Part shown: piece by piece, positions 51,328 to 59,149 of the stretch
How positions within the stretch are numbered: position 1 is the stretch's first letter
How the letters are laid out: each line of letters starts with the position of its first letter
Virus record (IMG/VR): IMGVR_UViG_3300050821_010487
Coordinates: 1-64,000 of that record
Direction: 5' to 3' (one strand)
DNA length: 64,000 nt
Origin: a virus
Made by a program: the position numbers and the translations under genes
The notes under the pieces: model-generated
Told to the model about the DNA's origin: nothing
What the model saw: the letters and a program-made list of their open reading frames with translations, nothing else
Databases searched by the model: none

Positions 51328-51592
51328 GGCGGCGCTCCTGGGGGCCCGCTTGCTGCACCCGGGCAGCCAGCTCAGCGAATTGCTCCTGCAGCGTTCTGAT
51401 GTCTCCCTCCAGCTCGGCCACCCGGTTTTCCAGGGTGCGGACGAGCTGGAGGGTAGGCACCCCGCCTAGATCCCTGGCGGTGTGGGTGTGATCCTCGCGG
51501 GCAGCCCTGCTCACGTCCAGGATGTCGTGCTCGTGCCGGTCGGGTGCGGCACCGACGTCGCGGGCATCGTGGGTGTGGCCGTCGCAGCTCAC
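51320..51592 (-). CDS. Coiled-coil protein, 90 aa
   Basis: ATG at 51592, overlapping both neighbours. A His/Asp-rich N-terminus precedes a coiled coil (LENRVAELEGDIRTLQEQF). Overlaps the start of the membrane-linked HNH gene by 8 nt. Confidence 0.6.
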   Translation of the reverse strand: MSCDGHTHDARDVGAAPDRHEHDILDVSRAAREDHTHTARDLGGVPTLQLVRTLENRVAELEGDIRTLQEQFAELAARVQQAGPQERRHG

Positions 51593-51873
51593 AGCACACC
51601 GTCCCGGTACCGCGCCTCGTGCAGCGCCCCGGCCCGCCAGAGGTCCCCCAGCGCGCTCAGGAGGGTGTGCAGCGAGACCTGGCCGGTGAGCCTGTTGTCG
51701 GGGAGTAGCTCGCGGGCCCGCGCCTCGATCACGGCGACAGCCGCGTCCGGCAGCTCGTTGCGCTGCCCCTCGCGGGTCATCGCCACCAGCTTGAGGCGTG
51801 CGTCGGCCTCCGCGACCATCGCGTCCCGCAAGCGCTCTGTCTGGTCTACCAGGTCGGTCAGGGAGTAGGTCAT
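51589..51873 (-). CDS. Hypothetical helical protein, 94 aa
   Basis: ATG at 51873 with AGGAGGAAG upstream. Helical throughout (LVDQTERLRDAMVAEADARL). No family recognised. Confidence 0.6.
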   Translation of the reverse strand: MTYSLTDLVDQTERLRDAMVAEADARLKLVAMTREGQRNELPDAAVAVIEARARELLPDNRLTGQVSLHTLLSALGDLWRAGALHEARYRDGVL

Positions 51874-52355
51874 GGCTTCCTCCTGCGGACGCTCGGGCAG
51901 TTCTCGGGCTTGCGGTGCTTGACCTTCTTCGCCTGGCTCAGCCACAGCCCCCATTGCGTCGAGCGGCCCCAGCACTCCACACAGAAGCCGTGCTTTCTGG
52001 CTTCGGCCGTGAACGCTTCCACGGCCTCGTGGCGGGCCTCTTCCCGGCTGGCGGCCTGCTGCTCGTTGAAGCGGTGCAGCCATGCTCGCTGGGAGGATGC
52101 CTCTTCGGCCTGCTGCCGTGCCAGGCGGATCTGCGCCACGCGCTCGGCGGTGCCGGCGCCGCCGACGATGCACGCCGGGCTGGCGCACGGGCCGGGCCAG
52201 GAGCGCAGCTTGTAGTACTGGCCGCTGGGGTCGCAGACGCCGCCGCAGAACGGGCAGTCCCACGAGCCATCCGGCCACGTGGTGGTGACGGGCCGGGTCT
52301 CCCCGTCGATCGTGGTGACCGACGGGGGCGGCAGGGTGACGACCGGAGTGGTCAC
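51870..52355 (-). CDS. Zinc-finger protein, 161 aa
   Basis: GTG at 52355, AAGGAG upstream. CPFCGGVCDPSG and CASPAC near the N-terminus, a long helix (QIRLARQQAEEASSQRAWLH) and FCVECWG near the C-terminus. No family recognised. Confidence 0.6.
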   Translation of the reverse strand: MTTPVVTLPPPSVTTIDGETRPVTTTWPDGSWDCPFCGGVCDPSGQYYKLRSWPGPCASPACIVGGAGTAERVAQIRLARQQAEEASSQRAWLHRFNEQQAASREEARHEAVEAFTAEARKHGFCVECWGRSTQWGLWLSQAKKVKHRKPENCPSVRRRKP

Positions 52356-52365
52356 GTACGGCTCC

Positions 52366-53229
52366 TTACTTGAAGTAGGCGAGCTGCTTGCGCTCGGCGT
52401 TGCGCTGGATCTTGTCGATCTCTGCCTGGGTGGCTCCGGTGCCGGGGTTGGCGGCCTCACGGGCCAGCAGGACGGCCTTGGCCTGCTCGGCTGCCACAAG
52501 GGTGGTCTCGTACCAGCAGTGGTGGTCGTTGGGGCCGCTGTAGTGCTTGAACTCCATCGCCTCGCGGAGGACCTCCTTGCAGCGGTACACGGTCTCGACC
52601 CAGTCGCCCCGGCCCCCGCGGCCGATGCGGCCGTCGGTGAAGCGCTGCTCGGGGGTGAGGGTCTTGGCGGCCTTCTTGGCGTCGCGCTCGGCCTTGGCAG
52701 CGTCACGTGCGCCCTTGGTCTTGTCGCGCTCGACCTGGCCGAGAGTCTTGCTGCGGTGCTCGACCGGGGCGCTGGGGAAGCAGACGCTGCACAGCGCCGG
52801 GCCCAGCTCGGCGACCGCGTCCTCGGCGGTCTTGCCGGACAGGTTCGGGTACCAACCCATCGGGGTGGTGGCGTAGACGGTGGAGCAGCCGCGCAGCGAG
52901 CTGTGGATGTGCCCGTCGGCATTGCGGCAGGGGAAGAAGCGGGTCCAGCGCTGCTCGCGGTAGATCTCCTCCATGGCGCCGATCTGCTCGCCGATGCGCT
53001 TGAAGGCGCGCTTGGCCTGGTCGTACTCGACTCGGGCAATCGGGCTGGACTTCTCGTAGGCCACGCTGGGCGCCATCCCCCAGGGGTGGTTGCGCTGGCA
53101 GTAGTCGCGCTTGTCGCCGGCGTCGTGGTGGACCTGGTCGGCTTTGTAGCGGAGAGTCCGCTCGGCCTTGGCCAGCTCATCGAACAGAGCGGCTTCGGCT
53201 TCGTCGTGGGCCTTGGGGCTGATGGTCAC
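52366..53229 (-). CDS. Hypothetical charged protein, 287 aa
   Basis: GTG at 53229 in GGGAGGCACAGTG. Charged helices at both ends flank a Cys-containing middle (FFPCRNADGHIHSSLRGC, LCSVCF). First gene after the promoter at 53263-53291. No family recognised. Confidence 0.65.
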   Translation of the reverse strand: MTISPKAHDEAEAALFDELAKAERTLRYKADQVHHDAGDKRDYCQRNHPWGMAPSVAYEKSSPIARVEYDQAKRAFKRIGEQIGAMEEIYREQRWTRFFPCRNADGHIHSSLRGCSTVYATTPMGWYPNLSGKTAEDAVAELGPALCSVCFPSAPVEHRSKTLGQVERDKTKGARDAAKAERDAKKAAKTLTPEQRFTDGRIGRGGRGDWVETVYRCKEVLREAMEFKHYSGPNDHHCWYETTLVAAEQAKAVLLAREAANPGTGATQAEIDKIQRNAERKQLAYFK

Positions 53230-53262
53230 TGTGCCTCCCTGGTTCGGTTCCTTGCAGAACCA

Positions 53263-53291
53263 ACATTACAGGGTTTCTTGCTAACGGTCAA
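53263..53291 (-). promoter_or_regulatory. Promoter with embedded 19-bp element (copy 11)
   Basis: On the minus strand TTGACC, 17 nt, TAATGT: the best match to a sigma-70 promoter among the copies. The spacer contains TTAGCAAGAAACCCTG. The leader then carries GGTT-CTGCAAGG-AACC. Confidence 0.85.
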
Positions 53292-54103
53292 TCCATCCAG
53301 CCCAGCTTCGCCAGCATTCCCTCGCGCCAGAGAAGAGCAAAGCCGAGGCAGTTGTTGCAGTGCTGGTGGGTGTGCCCCGGCAGCGGCAGCTCCCGGCACG
53401 CCGTCAAGGACCAGGACGTCGAGTCCGAGCTGACCAGGCAGTCGCCGAACAGCTCCAGGCCGGTGGTCTTCACGCCGAAGCCGTGCAGCCGGATGCCGTG
53501 GCTGGCGAGGTCGCTGGCGATGATCCCGGCCATCGTCGTGCTCTGCCGCCGGCAGAAGGTGCCGAGCCCCACCGTCTTGAAGCTGGCCAGGTCCACGCCC
53601 GCGTCCTCGTACATCTCCCGGCATCGCAGGTAGTCGAACCGGCGCTTGCCCTGGAGCGTGGGGATGACCGGGCACGGCCCGTCGCCCCCGGACGGCCACA
53701 GCTCCACCAGGCGCAGGTAGTTGTCCACGGTGCGGCGCAGGTGGTCGTGGACCTGCAGCCCGGTCGCGGCGAGGATCTCGTCCTCATTCATGAAATCCAT
53801 GCCCGCGGCCCACTGCAGGCTGCCGATCTCCGCCTGGTAGCGCGCGACGTTCGCGAGGTACTGCTGCTCGGTGAACTGCCAGCGGCCGGTGTGCTTGAGC
53901 TGCATGTAGCCGCCCGAGTCCAGCGCCCAGGGGCCGATCGCCCGGGGAAGGGTCTTGCGGTCGCGCAGGTGCTGGTCGGCGACGAACAGCGGGACGTCTG
54001 TCTGCTCCAGCCATGCGGGCTTGTGGGTACCGAGGTAGAACACAGGGGCCTGAGAGGCCACCGGCCCGGTGGTTAGCCGGGCCGGTGTGGTCGTGGTGGT
54101 CAT
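53288..54103 (-). CDS. DpdA-like 7-deazaguanine DNA transglycosylase (TGT family)
   Basis: 271 aa; ATG at 54103. FYLGTHKPAWL, PWALDSGGYMQL (substrate-binding Asp-Ser-Gly-Gly), AAGMDFMNED, VIPTLQG, KTVGLGTFCRR and LVSSDSTSWS follow the TGT/DpdA order, the last containing the probable catalytic Asp; HCNNC near the end may bind zinc. Phage DpdA proteins exchange guanine in DNA for preQ0-type bases and so block restriction. No preQ0 synthesis gene (FolE, QueD, QueE, QueC) lies in this window, so precursor from the host or from elsewhere in the genome would be needed. Confidence 0.8.
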   Translation of the reverse strand: MTTTTTPARLTTGPVASQAPVFYLGTHKPAWLEQTDVPLFVADQHLRDRKTLPRAIGPWALDSGGYMQLKHTGRWQFTEQQYLANVARYQAEIGSLQWAAGMDFMNEDEILAATGLQVHDHLRRTVDNYLRLVELWPSGGDGPCPVIPTLQGKRRFDYLRCREMYEDAGVDLASFKTVGLGTFCRRQSTTMAGIIASDLASHGIRLHGFGVKTTGLELFGDCLVSSDSTSWSLTACRELPLPGHTHQHCNNCLGFALLWREGMLAKLGWMD

Positions 54104-54495
54104 CAGATGTCCATCGGGTAGTGCTGCGGGCCCGCGCACAGTTCGAGCGCCATCTGGTGCTCGCACAGCTTGCCGCTGAACTCCATGGCGCCGATCCCGC
54201 CGTCCCAGGTGCCGCCCGAGGCGACCACCGCGGCGTAGCGCCCGGCGTCCTCGGGGCTGCCGCCGCCGGCGACCCAGGACATGACCCCTTCGGCGTAGAT
54301 CTCGTCGGCCTGCTGAGAGGCCAGCTCCTCGCTCACCTCGTAGCAGGCGCGGACCGCGGCGGGGTTCTCGTGCCGGACGCGGACTTCGAACCGCGGGTGG
54401 TTGCCGCACAGGATGCCGTGCGGGGCGGTGTCCTCGGGGAGCCCGAAGCTGCCGGAGTTGTAGCCCTCTGCCTCGCGGACCAGGTCTTGTGTCAT
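54103..54495 (-). CDS. Hypothetical protein, 130 aa
   Basis: ATG at 54495 after GGGAGGCAGC. Mixed alpha/beta; EVRVRHENPAAVRACYEVSE in the middle. Overlaps the DpdA-like start (TGATG), so the two are translationally coupled behind the promoter at 54534-54562. Confidence 0.6.
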   Translation of the reverse strand: MTQDLVREAEGYNSGSFGLPEDTAPHGILCGNHPRFEVRVRHENPAAVRACYEVSEELASQQADEIYAEGVMSWVAGGGSPEDAGRYAAVVASGGTWDGGIGAMEFSGKLCEHQMALELCAGPQHYPMDI

Positions 54496-54533
54496 GTTCG
54501 CTGCCTCCCTGTAGCCGTCCCTTGCAAGACAGA

Positions 54534-54562
54534 ACATTACAGGGTTTCTTGCTAATGCGCAA
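54534..54562 (-). promoter_or_regulatory. Promoter with embedded 19-bp element (copy 12)
   Basis: On the minus strand TTGCGC, 17 nt, TAATGT with TTAGCAAGAAACCCTG in the spacer. It overlaps the last codons of the upstream gene. Drives the DpdA-like operon; GTC-TTGCAAGG-GAC follows in the leader. Confidence 0.82.
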
Positions 54563-54761
54563 CCTGGACGTTATGCGGGTGGGCGTTGAGGTAGGCTCCG
54601 GCTTCCTTCTGCCAGTAGGGGTGCACCAGCACCGACGGGCCCAGGAGTGAGCCGAAGGCGGGCAGGCCGCAGACGCAGCGCTGGCCGCCCCACCAGCCGT
54701 TCTCCGCCAGCGCCTCAGCCGGCGCAGGTGTGATCTCGTTTGCAGGTGCGGTCTCGTTCAT
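54552..54761 (-). CDS. Hypothetical protein, 69 aa
   Basis: ATG at 54761, AGGAGA upstream. Contains WWGGQRCVCGLPAFG. Its stop codon lies inside the promoter element for the next operon. No family recognised. Confidence 0.55.
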   Translation of the reverse strand: MNETAPANEITPAPAEALAENGWWGGQRCVCGLPAFGSLLGPSVLVHPYWQKEAGAYLNAHPHNVQVAH

Positions 54762-55024
54762 TGCCTGGTTCTCTCCTGGGCGGTGATCGTGAGCAAGTTG
54801 ACGGCGTGCTGGAGCTGCCCGGCAAGTGTCTGCGCTGCCCTCTCGTTCCCGGTGCAGGCGCGGGCGACTGCGAGCAGCAGGGGGAAGCAGTCGGTCTCCG
54901 CGTTCGCTGCCGCCAGGATGGCCGACTTCATTATCGAGATCTTCCGGTCGGTGAAGCCGCCGAGCTGCCAGTGGGCGAGGACCTCGTCGTGGAGGATTTC
55001 GTCCAGGGTGGCCGGTGCGGTCAT
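54758..55024 (-). CDS. Hypothetical helical protein, 88 aa
   Basis: ATG at 55024 in a 4-nt overlap. Helical (ISIMKSAILAAANAETDCFP). No family recognised. Confidence 0.6.
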   Translation of the reverse strand: MTAPATLDEILHDEVLAHWQLGGFTDRKISIMKSAILAAANAETDCFPLLLAVARACTGNERAAQTLAGQLQHAVNLLTITAQERTRQ

Positions 55025-55293
55025 TGCCGGCACTTCCCCTCGTGGCCCTCGGCCAACGCACGGCCCGGCTTGCACGTGACGCACCGGTTGTAGAGCGGGA
55101 TGCCGGCGGTGTCCTCGTGCTGGTCCAGGTTGGTGGCGGCGGCTTTCCACTCGTCGTCCAGGGCCTGCAACTGCTGTCGTAGTTCTGCCCGCCTCACCGC
55201 GTAGGTGGAGGAGATGGCGTTGTAGCGGTCGCAGGCCTTCTCGTAAGCCTCTTCGCTGGTCGCGGCGATCTGCGCGCGGCGCGTCTCAGTCAT
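55021..55293 (-). CDS. Coiled-coil protein with Cys motif, 90 aa
   Basis: ATG at 55293. A coiled coil (YAVRRAELRQQLQALDDEWK) precedes CVTCKPG and a final Cys. No family recognised. Confidence 0.6.
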   Translation of the reverse strand: MTETRRAQIAATSEEAYEKACDRYNAISSTYAVRRAELRQQLQALDDEWKAAATNLDQHEDTAGIPLYNRCVTCKPGRALAEGHEGKCRQ

Positions 55294-55658
55294 GCCGACG
55301 GCCCCCGCTGCGCGAGCAGTTCTTCGGTGACCTTCTGCGCGAGGATGTGCGAGTCGAACGCCGCGAACACGGCGACACGCACCTCGGGCGGCGCGTCCAT
55401 GTCGCCGCCGAACCGCTGCCAGAACGACAGCGCCAGGCGGATCAGCTCGTCAAGCTGGTCGCTGCCGTAGGGGACCGCGAACCGGATGAACCGCTTGGTC
55501 TCGTAGGTCACCTCGATCGAGCGCTTGCGGTAGACCAGGCCGCGCTTTCCCGCTACCAGGTTGTTCACCCGCAGCCCGCTGGCCTTGGCCCACGGGTCCC
55601 AGGCGTTGCGGCGGACGCCCTCATCGAGCTGGTGGAAGCCGAACCTGATGGTGATCAT
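55290..55658 (-). CDS. Hypothetical protein, 122 aa
   Basis: ATG at 55658. Beta-rich first half (GLVYRKRSIEVTYETKRFIR), helical second half. No family recognised. Confidence 0.6.
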   Translation of the reverse strand: MITIRFGFHQLDEGVRRNAWDPWAKASGLRVNNLVAGKRGLVYRKRSIEVTYETKRFIRFAVPYGSDQLDELIRLALSFWQRFGGDMDAPPEVRVAVFAAFDSHILAQKVTEELLAQRGPSA

Positions 55659-55921
55659 GGCGTGTCCTCGGGAGTGAGGTAGTAGCGGACGGCGCCAACA
55701 CGGGTGTCGGCCTGGATGTAGCCCTCGGTGCGCAGCATTGCTGCCCACGCCTGGGTGTCGTTGGAGTTGGCCGGCAAGCCGTGGTCAGTGAGATACCAGG
55801 CCAGGTCTGCCAGCCCTATGGCGCCGCCTGGGGCGTTGTTGTTGACCGGCAGAAGCGCCTGGATGATGAGCGCCTGGCCATCCCGGGCCCTGTCCACGTG
55901 GCGCTGGTCGTACGGGGTCAT
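55655..55921 (-). CDS. Winged-helix-like protein, 88 aa
   Basis: ATG at 55921. IGLADLAWYLTDHGLPANS, WAAMLRTEGYI and VRYYLTPED fit a small winged helix. No family recognised. Confidence 0.55.
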   Translation of the reverse strand: MTPYDQRHVDRARDGQALIIQALLPVNNNAPGGAIGLADLAWYLTDHGLPANSNDTQAWAAMLRTEGYIQADTRVGAVRYYLTPEDTP

Positions 55922-56190
55922 GACGCCTCCTGAGCGGGCAGGTAGCGCTTGGCGGCGGCGCCGAGCAGATCCGCGACCGCGTCGGTGCGGCGCCTGCGGC
56001 TCCTGGTCCGGTGCCCGGTGATGGGCCCTGCTGACCAGCTCTGGCACGAGGGGAGGCTGCCGAACCGCTCCACGGTGCCGATGTAGTGCCACGTGCCGCC
56101 CGTCTGGGTCTGTACCTCGACGCGGTAGCTGCGCCGGGTCGTGCCACGGCCGTTCGGGATGACGCGGTGGTTGACGATCTCGGTGTTCAT
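55918..56190 (-). CDS. Hypothetical basic protein, 90 aa
   Basis: ATG at 56190. Beta strands followed by an arginine-rich segment (HRTRSRRRRTD). No family recognised. Confidence 0.6.
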   Translation of the reverse strand: MNTEIVNHRVIPNGRGTTRRSYRVEVQTQTGGTWHYIGTVERFGSLPSCQSWSAGPITGHRTRSRRRRTDAVADLLGAAAKRYLPAQEAS

Positions 56191-56321
56191 CTCGTGGCCT
56201 CCCTGATCGCCTGGCGCTTGCGGTTGGCGCGGCCGGTGCGGCCAGGCCGCACGTCGGGCCGGCGGGCACGGGCCCGGAGCGCCATGATCTCGGCGCCCCG
56301 CTTGCCCTTGCTCCTCTTCAC
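56187..56321 (-). CDS. Very basic 44-aa protein
   Basis: GTG at 56321, in a 4-nt coupled arrangement with the next gene. Seventeen Arg/Lys residues (LRARARRPDVRPGRTGRANR). Probably binds nucleic acid. GGGGGAG upstream supports translation. Confidence 0.5.
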   Translation of the reverse strand: MKRSKGKRGAEIMALRARARRPDVRPGRTGRANRKRQAIREATR

Positions 56322-56326
56322 GGTGC

Positions 56327-56605
56327 TCACTCCCCCAGCGCTGATGCGATGGCGTCCATGGCGGTCTCGGCGCTGACCAGGCCGCGCCGGTAGTTGCCGG
56401 CCAGCTCACGCACCAGGGCGGTGTAGCTGCCGGCCAGGAACTCGTCCCGCAGCCGCATGGCCTCGTCGTAGTGGTCCTGCTCGCTGTACCGGACGTGACT
56501 GCCGGCTCGCGCATCCCGTACGAGCACGGCCAGCTCCGCGGTCGCTTGGTCGATCTGGTGGTTGCCGGTGACCTTGACCCCGCGGGTACCCATCTGGTCT
56601 GTCAT
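56327..56605 (-). CDS. Hypothetical helical protein, 92 aa
   Basis: ATG at 56605. Helical (QATAELAVLVRDARAGSHVR). No family recognised. Confidence 0.6.
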   Translation of the reverse strand: MTDQMGTRGVKVTGNHQIDQATAELAVLVRDARAGSHVRYSEQDHYDEAMRLRDEFLAGSYTALVRELAGNYRRGLVSAETAMDAIASALGE

Positions 56606-56610
56606 CGTGC

Positions 56611-56970
56611 TCACTCCCCGAACGGTCCGTTTTCGAAGCAGGATGCGCGGTAGGCGACTTCGCCCAGGTTCTCGGCGTAGACGCCGGTCACCTCGCCGTG
56701 CAGGTAGGCCCGGAAGCCCTTGATCCGGATGCGGCGGACGGTGTACTCGTCGTTCCACTGCAGGTCGATCGTGACCTTGTAGCCGTGGCCGACGGGAAGG
56801 ATGACGCCGTGGTCGTTGTAGAACATCCGGCCGCCCGAGATCGCCAGGAAGTTCATCCGGCCGAGCTGCTGCATGAGCAGGCCGATGTCGCAGCGGTCAC
56901 TGAACCGGCGCTTGTCCTCGGCGAGGAATGACTCGTCCATCTCGCGGGGCGTGGTCTGCGTGATGGTCAT
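56611..56970 (-). CDS. Hypothetical protein, 119 aa
   Basis: First gene behind the promoter at 57006-57033; ATG at 56970 after GGGAGGCACC. Beta-rich (YKVTIDLQWNDEYTVRRIRI). Heads the long leftward run of small genes down to 54552. Confidence 0.65.
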   Translation of the reverse strand: MTITQTTPREMDESFLAEDKRRFSDRCDIGLLMQQLGRMNFLAISGGRMFYNDHGVILPVGHGYKVTIDLQWNDEYTVRRIRIKGFRAYLHGEVTGVYAENLGEVAYRASCFENGPFGE

Positions 56971-57005
56971 CTGGTGCCTCCCTGGCTCGGTTCCTTGCGA
57001 GTCCT

Positions 57006-57033
57006 ACGTTACAGGGTTTCTTGCTAATGTCAA
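57006..57033 (-). promoter_or_regulatory. Promoter with embedded 19-bp element (copy 13)
   Basis: On the minus strand TTGACA, 16 nt, TAACGT; spacer TTAGCAAGAAACCCTG. A further CTAGCAAG half-site lies upstream near 57036-57043. Confidence 0.85.
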
Positions 57034-57056
57034 TCTAGCAAGAGGCACCGACAGAA

Positions 57057-57266
57057 CTACTCCGTGGTGAGGTCCAGGAGCGGGACTTCGCGGGGAGGCC
57101 GCTTGGCCACGCCGTCGTCACAGCGCAAGATCCGCAGCCCCTCAGGCAGCAGCGGCTGGCCTCTCCGCAGCAGGTGCAGCCATGTGACCAGCTCGTGCTT
57201 GACGGTGAAGGCCGCGGGGTCCTCGCCTGGCCTGGTCACGATGAAGATGGTCCGGGCGCGTGCCAT
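57057..57266 (-). CDS. Hypothetical protein, 69 aa
   Basis: ATG at 57266, sharing a base with the upstream stop. Small alpha/beta protein (RTIFIVTRPGEDPAAFTVKH). No family recognised. Confidence 0.6.
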   Translation of the reverse strand: MARARTIFIVTRPGEDPAAFTVKHELVTWLHLLRRGQPLLPEGLRILRCDDGVAKRPPREVPLLDLTTE

Positions 57267-57679
57267 CAGAGCCGCTCCTGCAGCGGCACCCCGGCAGCGG
57301 CCTGGAGTACCGAGTAGGCCAGGTGGCGCTGCCACTCCTCGACGGTGCTGCCCTCGAACCTGCGGCACGAGCAAGCGACAAAGTCGCCCAGCACACCTGG
57401 AACGCCGAGCACGCCACGCGGCCTGTGGTGGCTCACCTCGTCGGCTGCACGCCTGAGGCCGTCGTCGCCGAGGATCTCCCCCGAGCGGTCCTCCCGGCCG
57501 CCCTCGTAGGCACGCCGGAGCGCCTGGAGGGCATCCTCGGGCGAGTCCAGCTTGTACCCGGGGCCCAGCCACAGCACGGGCGTGGGCGGGGCGTCAGGCG
57601 CGGTCCGCTCGCGGATCTCGTAGCCGAGCTGCCCGCGGGGCAGCATGGCGAGTTTGTAGGTGCGCTGGGTCATCGCCAT
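57266..57679 (-). CDS. Hypothetical protein, 137 aa
   Basis: ATG at 57679, with an alternative ATG two codons on. Includes FVACSCRRFEG. No family recognised. Confidence 0.6.
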   Translation of the reverse strand: MAMTQRTYKLAMLPRGQLGYEIRERTAPDAPPTPVLWLGPGYKLDSPEDALQALRRAYEGGREDRSGEILGDDGLRRAADEVSHHRPRGVLGVPGVLGDFVACSCRRFEGSTVEEWQRHLAYSVLQAAAGVPLQERL

Positions 57680-57928
57680 TCACTCCAGCCCTGCCGCCTT
57701 GTAGACCTGCTCGATGATGTCCCGTGCGTCGTCACGCTCCACGCTGATGCTGATGCCTGCTTTGAACACCAGCGACTCGATGTCCTCCAGCAGGTCGGCG
57801 CGGATGTTCTCATCCAGCGAGTCGAACGCCTTCAGCAGCTTCACCCGGCGTGCTGCGGATGCCTCCCGGTTGTTCGGGTTCATGGCCAGGCACGAGGGGC
57901 GCCCGGCGTCCCTGGATGGCTTCATCAT
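57680..57928 (-). CDS. Hypothetical helical protein, 82 aa
   Basis: ATG at 57928 in a 4-nt overlap. Charged helices (RVKLLKAFDSLDENIRADLL). No family recognised. Confidence 0.6.
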   Translation of the reverse strand: MMKPSRDAGRPSCLAMNPNNREASAARRVKLLKAFDSLDENIRADLLEDIESLVFKAGISISVERDDARDIIEQVYKAAGLE

Positions 57929-58203
57929 GTTTGCTCTCCCGTTTCCATCGCGCTGTCGTAGATCAGTTTGTCCAGGGCGTCCAGCAGGCCGCGCAGGCTG
58001 CCGCGCTGCTCAGGCGTGAACAGCCCCCAGGCGGCCGGTGTGGCCTCGTCGCGCAGGATCTTGAGCATGTCCAGGGACTCGCCCCGGTGGGTGTCTATGA
58101 CCAGTTGGTAGCGCTTGACGTAAGCCCGGTCGTAGCCATGGCGCAGCGCCGGGTGGATCTCATGGACTGATCCACCCGGCTGCTCGGCTGGCTGGCTGGT
58201 CAC
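57925..58203 (-). CDS. Hypothetical helical protein, 92 aa
   Basis: GTG at 58203. Helical (YVKRYQLVIDTHRGESLDML). No family recognised. Confidence 0.6.
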   Translation of the reverse strand: MTSQPAEQPGGSVHEIHPALRHGYDRAYVKRYQLVIDTHRGESLDMLKILRDEATPAAWGLFTPEQRGSLRGLLDALDKLIYDSAMETGEQT

Positions 58204-58218
58204 TAGATTTCGTCCATG

Positions 58219-58701
58219 TCAGTGTTCCTCGTCTTCTACCAGCGTCAGGCTGTAAACCTTGTAGGCCGGGACCTTGAGGCCCTCGTTGCGCCTGGCCGCG
58301 AACGCCTTAGCTCCCTCGACGGTGAATGCCAGGCCGTCCTCGGCATTACGGAAGACATAGCCGCAGGAAGTGTCTACGGCTACCGCGTCAGGCACCGCGA
58401 CGAGGCGGCGGGTCGCGGGGTCGGGTTCGGGGATGACGAACGTCTTGCGCGGGTACTGGGCCAGGGTCCTCCAGGCGCGCACCGTGAGTCCGCGGGCGGT
58501 CTTCTCGCGGTCGATGCGGCGGCCGTGCTCGTCCAGGACGTGGACCTGGCCGCGGGCGATCAGGAGGACGCCGTAGTCCCGCCAGCCGTGGCAGATGCGG
58601 GCGCCGTTGCTGCGGTACAGCCAGCCGCCCGCGCGGCCGGTCACGCCGTGCGCCTTGCCGAAAGCCTTGGCGGCTGCTTCGAGGTTCTTGTACGTGGCCA
58701 T
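58219..58701 (-). CDS. Hypothetical protein, 160 aa
   Basis: ATG at 58701. Helix then beta-rich body (YGVLLIARGQVHVLDEHGRR). No family recognised. Confidence 0.62.
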   Translation of the reverse strand: MATYKNLEAAAKAFGKAHGVTGRAGGWLYRSNGARICHGWRDYGVLLIARGQVHVLDEHGRRIDREKTARGLTVRAWRTLAQYPRKTFVIPEPDPATRRLVAVPDAVAVDTSCGYVFRNAEDGLAFTVEGAKAFAARRNEGLKVPAYKVYSLTLVEDEEH

Positions 58702-58702
58702 G

Positions 58703-59041
58703 TCAGGCACCCTTCCTCGTGAGCGTGGCGACCGCGGCGGCGAAGTGGGAGACGATCTCGGGGCGCTTGGTGACGGCCCAGGTGGGGCGGCCGATCGTGA
58801 TGCTGTCGGCGCCCTCGGTGGTGACGGTCCAGCCGTACCACTTGCCCATCCGGCCGTACTTGTCGCGGACGTCCACGCAGCCGAGGAACTCACCGGCAGC
58901 GTCGCGCACCTGGTAGGCGATCGAGTAGGTGTCCGGCCCGCCACTGAGGACCTGGCCGCGGGGGTTGGTGCTGACCTTGACGTTGAATCCCGCCGCCTTG
59001 AGTTCTTCCGCGAGTCGGCCCCAGCCTGCCTCTGATGCCAT
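58703..59041 (-). CDS. Hypothetical protein, 112 aa
   Basis: ATG at 59041 after AGGAGGCACGGGA. Alpha/beta with KYGRMGKWYGWTVTTEGADS. First gene of the operon behind the promoter at 59079-59107. Confidence 0.65.
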   Translation of the reverse strand: MASEAGWGRLAEELKAAGFNVKVSTNPRGQVLSGGPDTYSIAYQVRDAAGEFLGCVDVRDKYGRMGKWYGWTVTTEGADSITIGRPTWAVTKRPEIVSHFAAAVATLTRKGA

Positions 59042-59078
59042 TCCCGTGCCTCCTGTCGTCCGGTCCCTTGCAAGACCA

Positions 59079-59107
59079 ACATTACAGGGTTTCTTGCTAA
59101 CGCACAA
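59079..59107 (-). promoter_or_regulatory. Promoter with embedded 19-bp element (copy 14)
   Basis: On the minus strand TTGTGC, 17 nt, TAATGT; spacer TTAGCAAGAAACCCTG. The leader forms GGTC-TTGCAAGG-GACC. Confidence 0.82.
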
Positions 59108-59143
59108 CCCCAGGGAGGTGCTTTCGCTTCCTCCCTAGGGTTG
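59105..59143 (-). terminator. Hairpin terminator touching the next promoter
   Basis: CAACCCCAGGGAGG pairs with CCTCCCTAGGGTTG around an 11-nt loop, with one mismatch. It ends the gene at 59150-59872 and overlaps the -35 box of the promoter at 59079-59107. Confidence 0.7.
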
Positions 59144-59149
59144 CCTGGA

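Noticed and set aside
50640-59107. Peptides like VSKKSCN or SKKPCN at the start of several leftward frames
   Set aside because: They are translations of the repeated promoter element. Better starts with ribosome sites lie downstream in each case.
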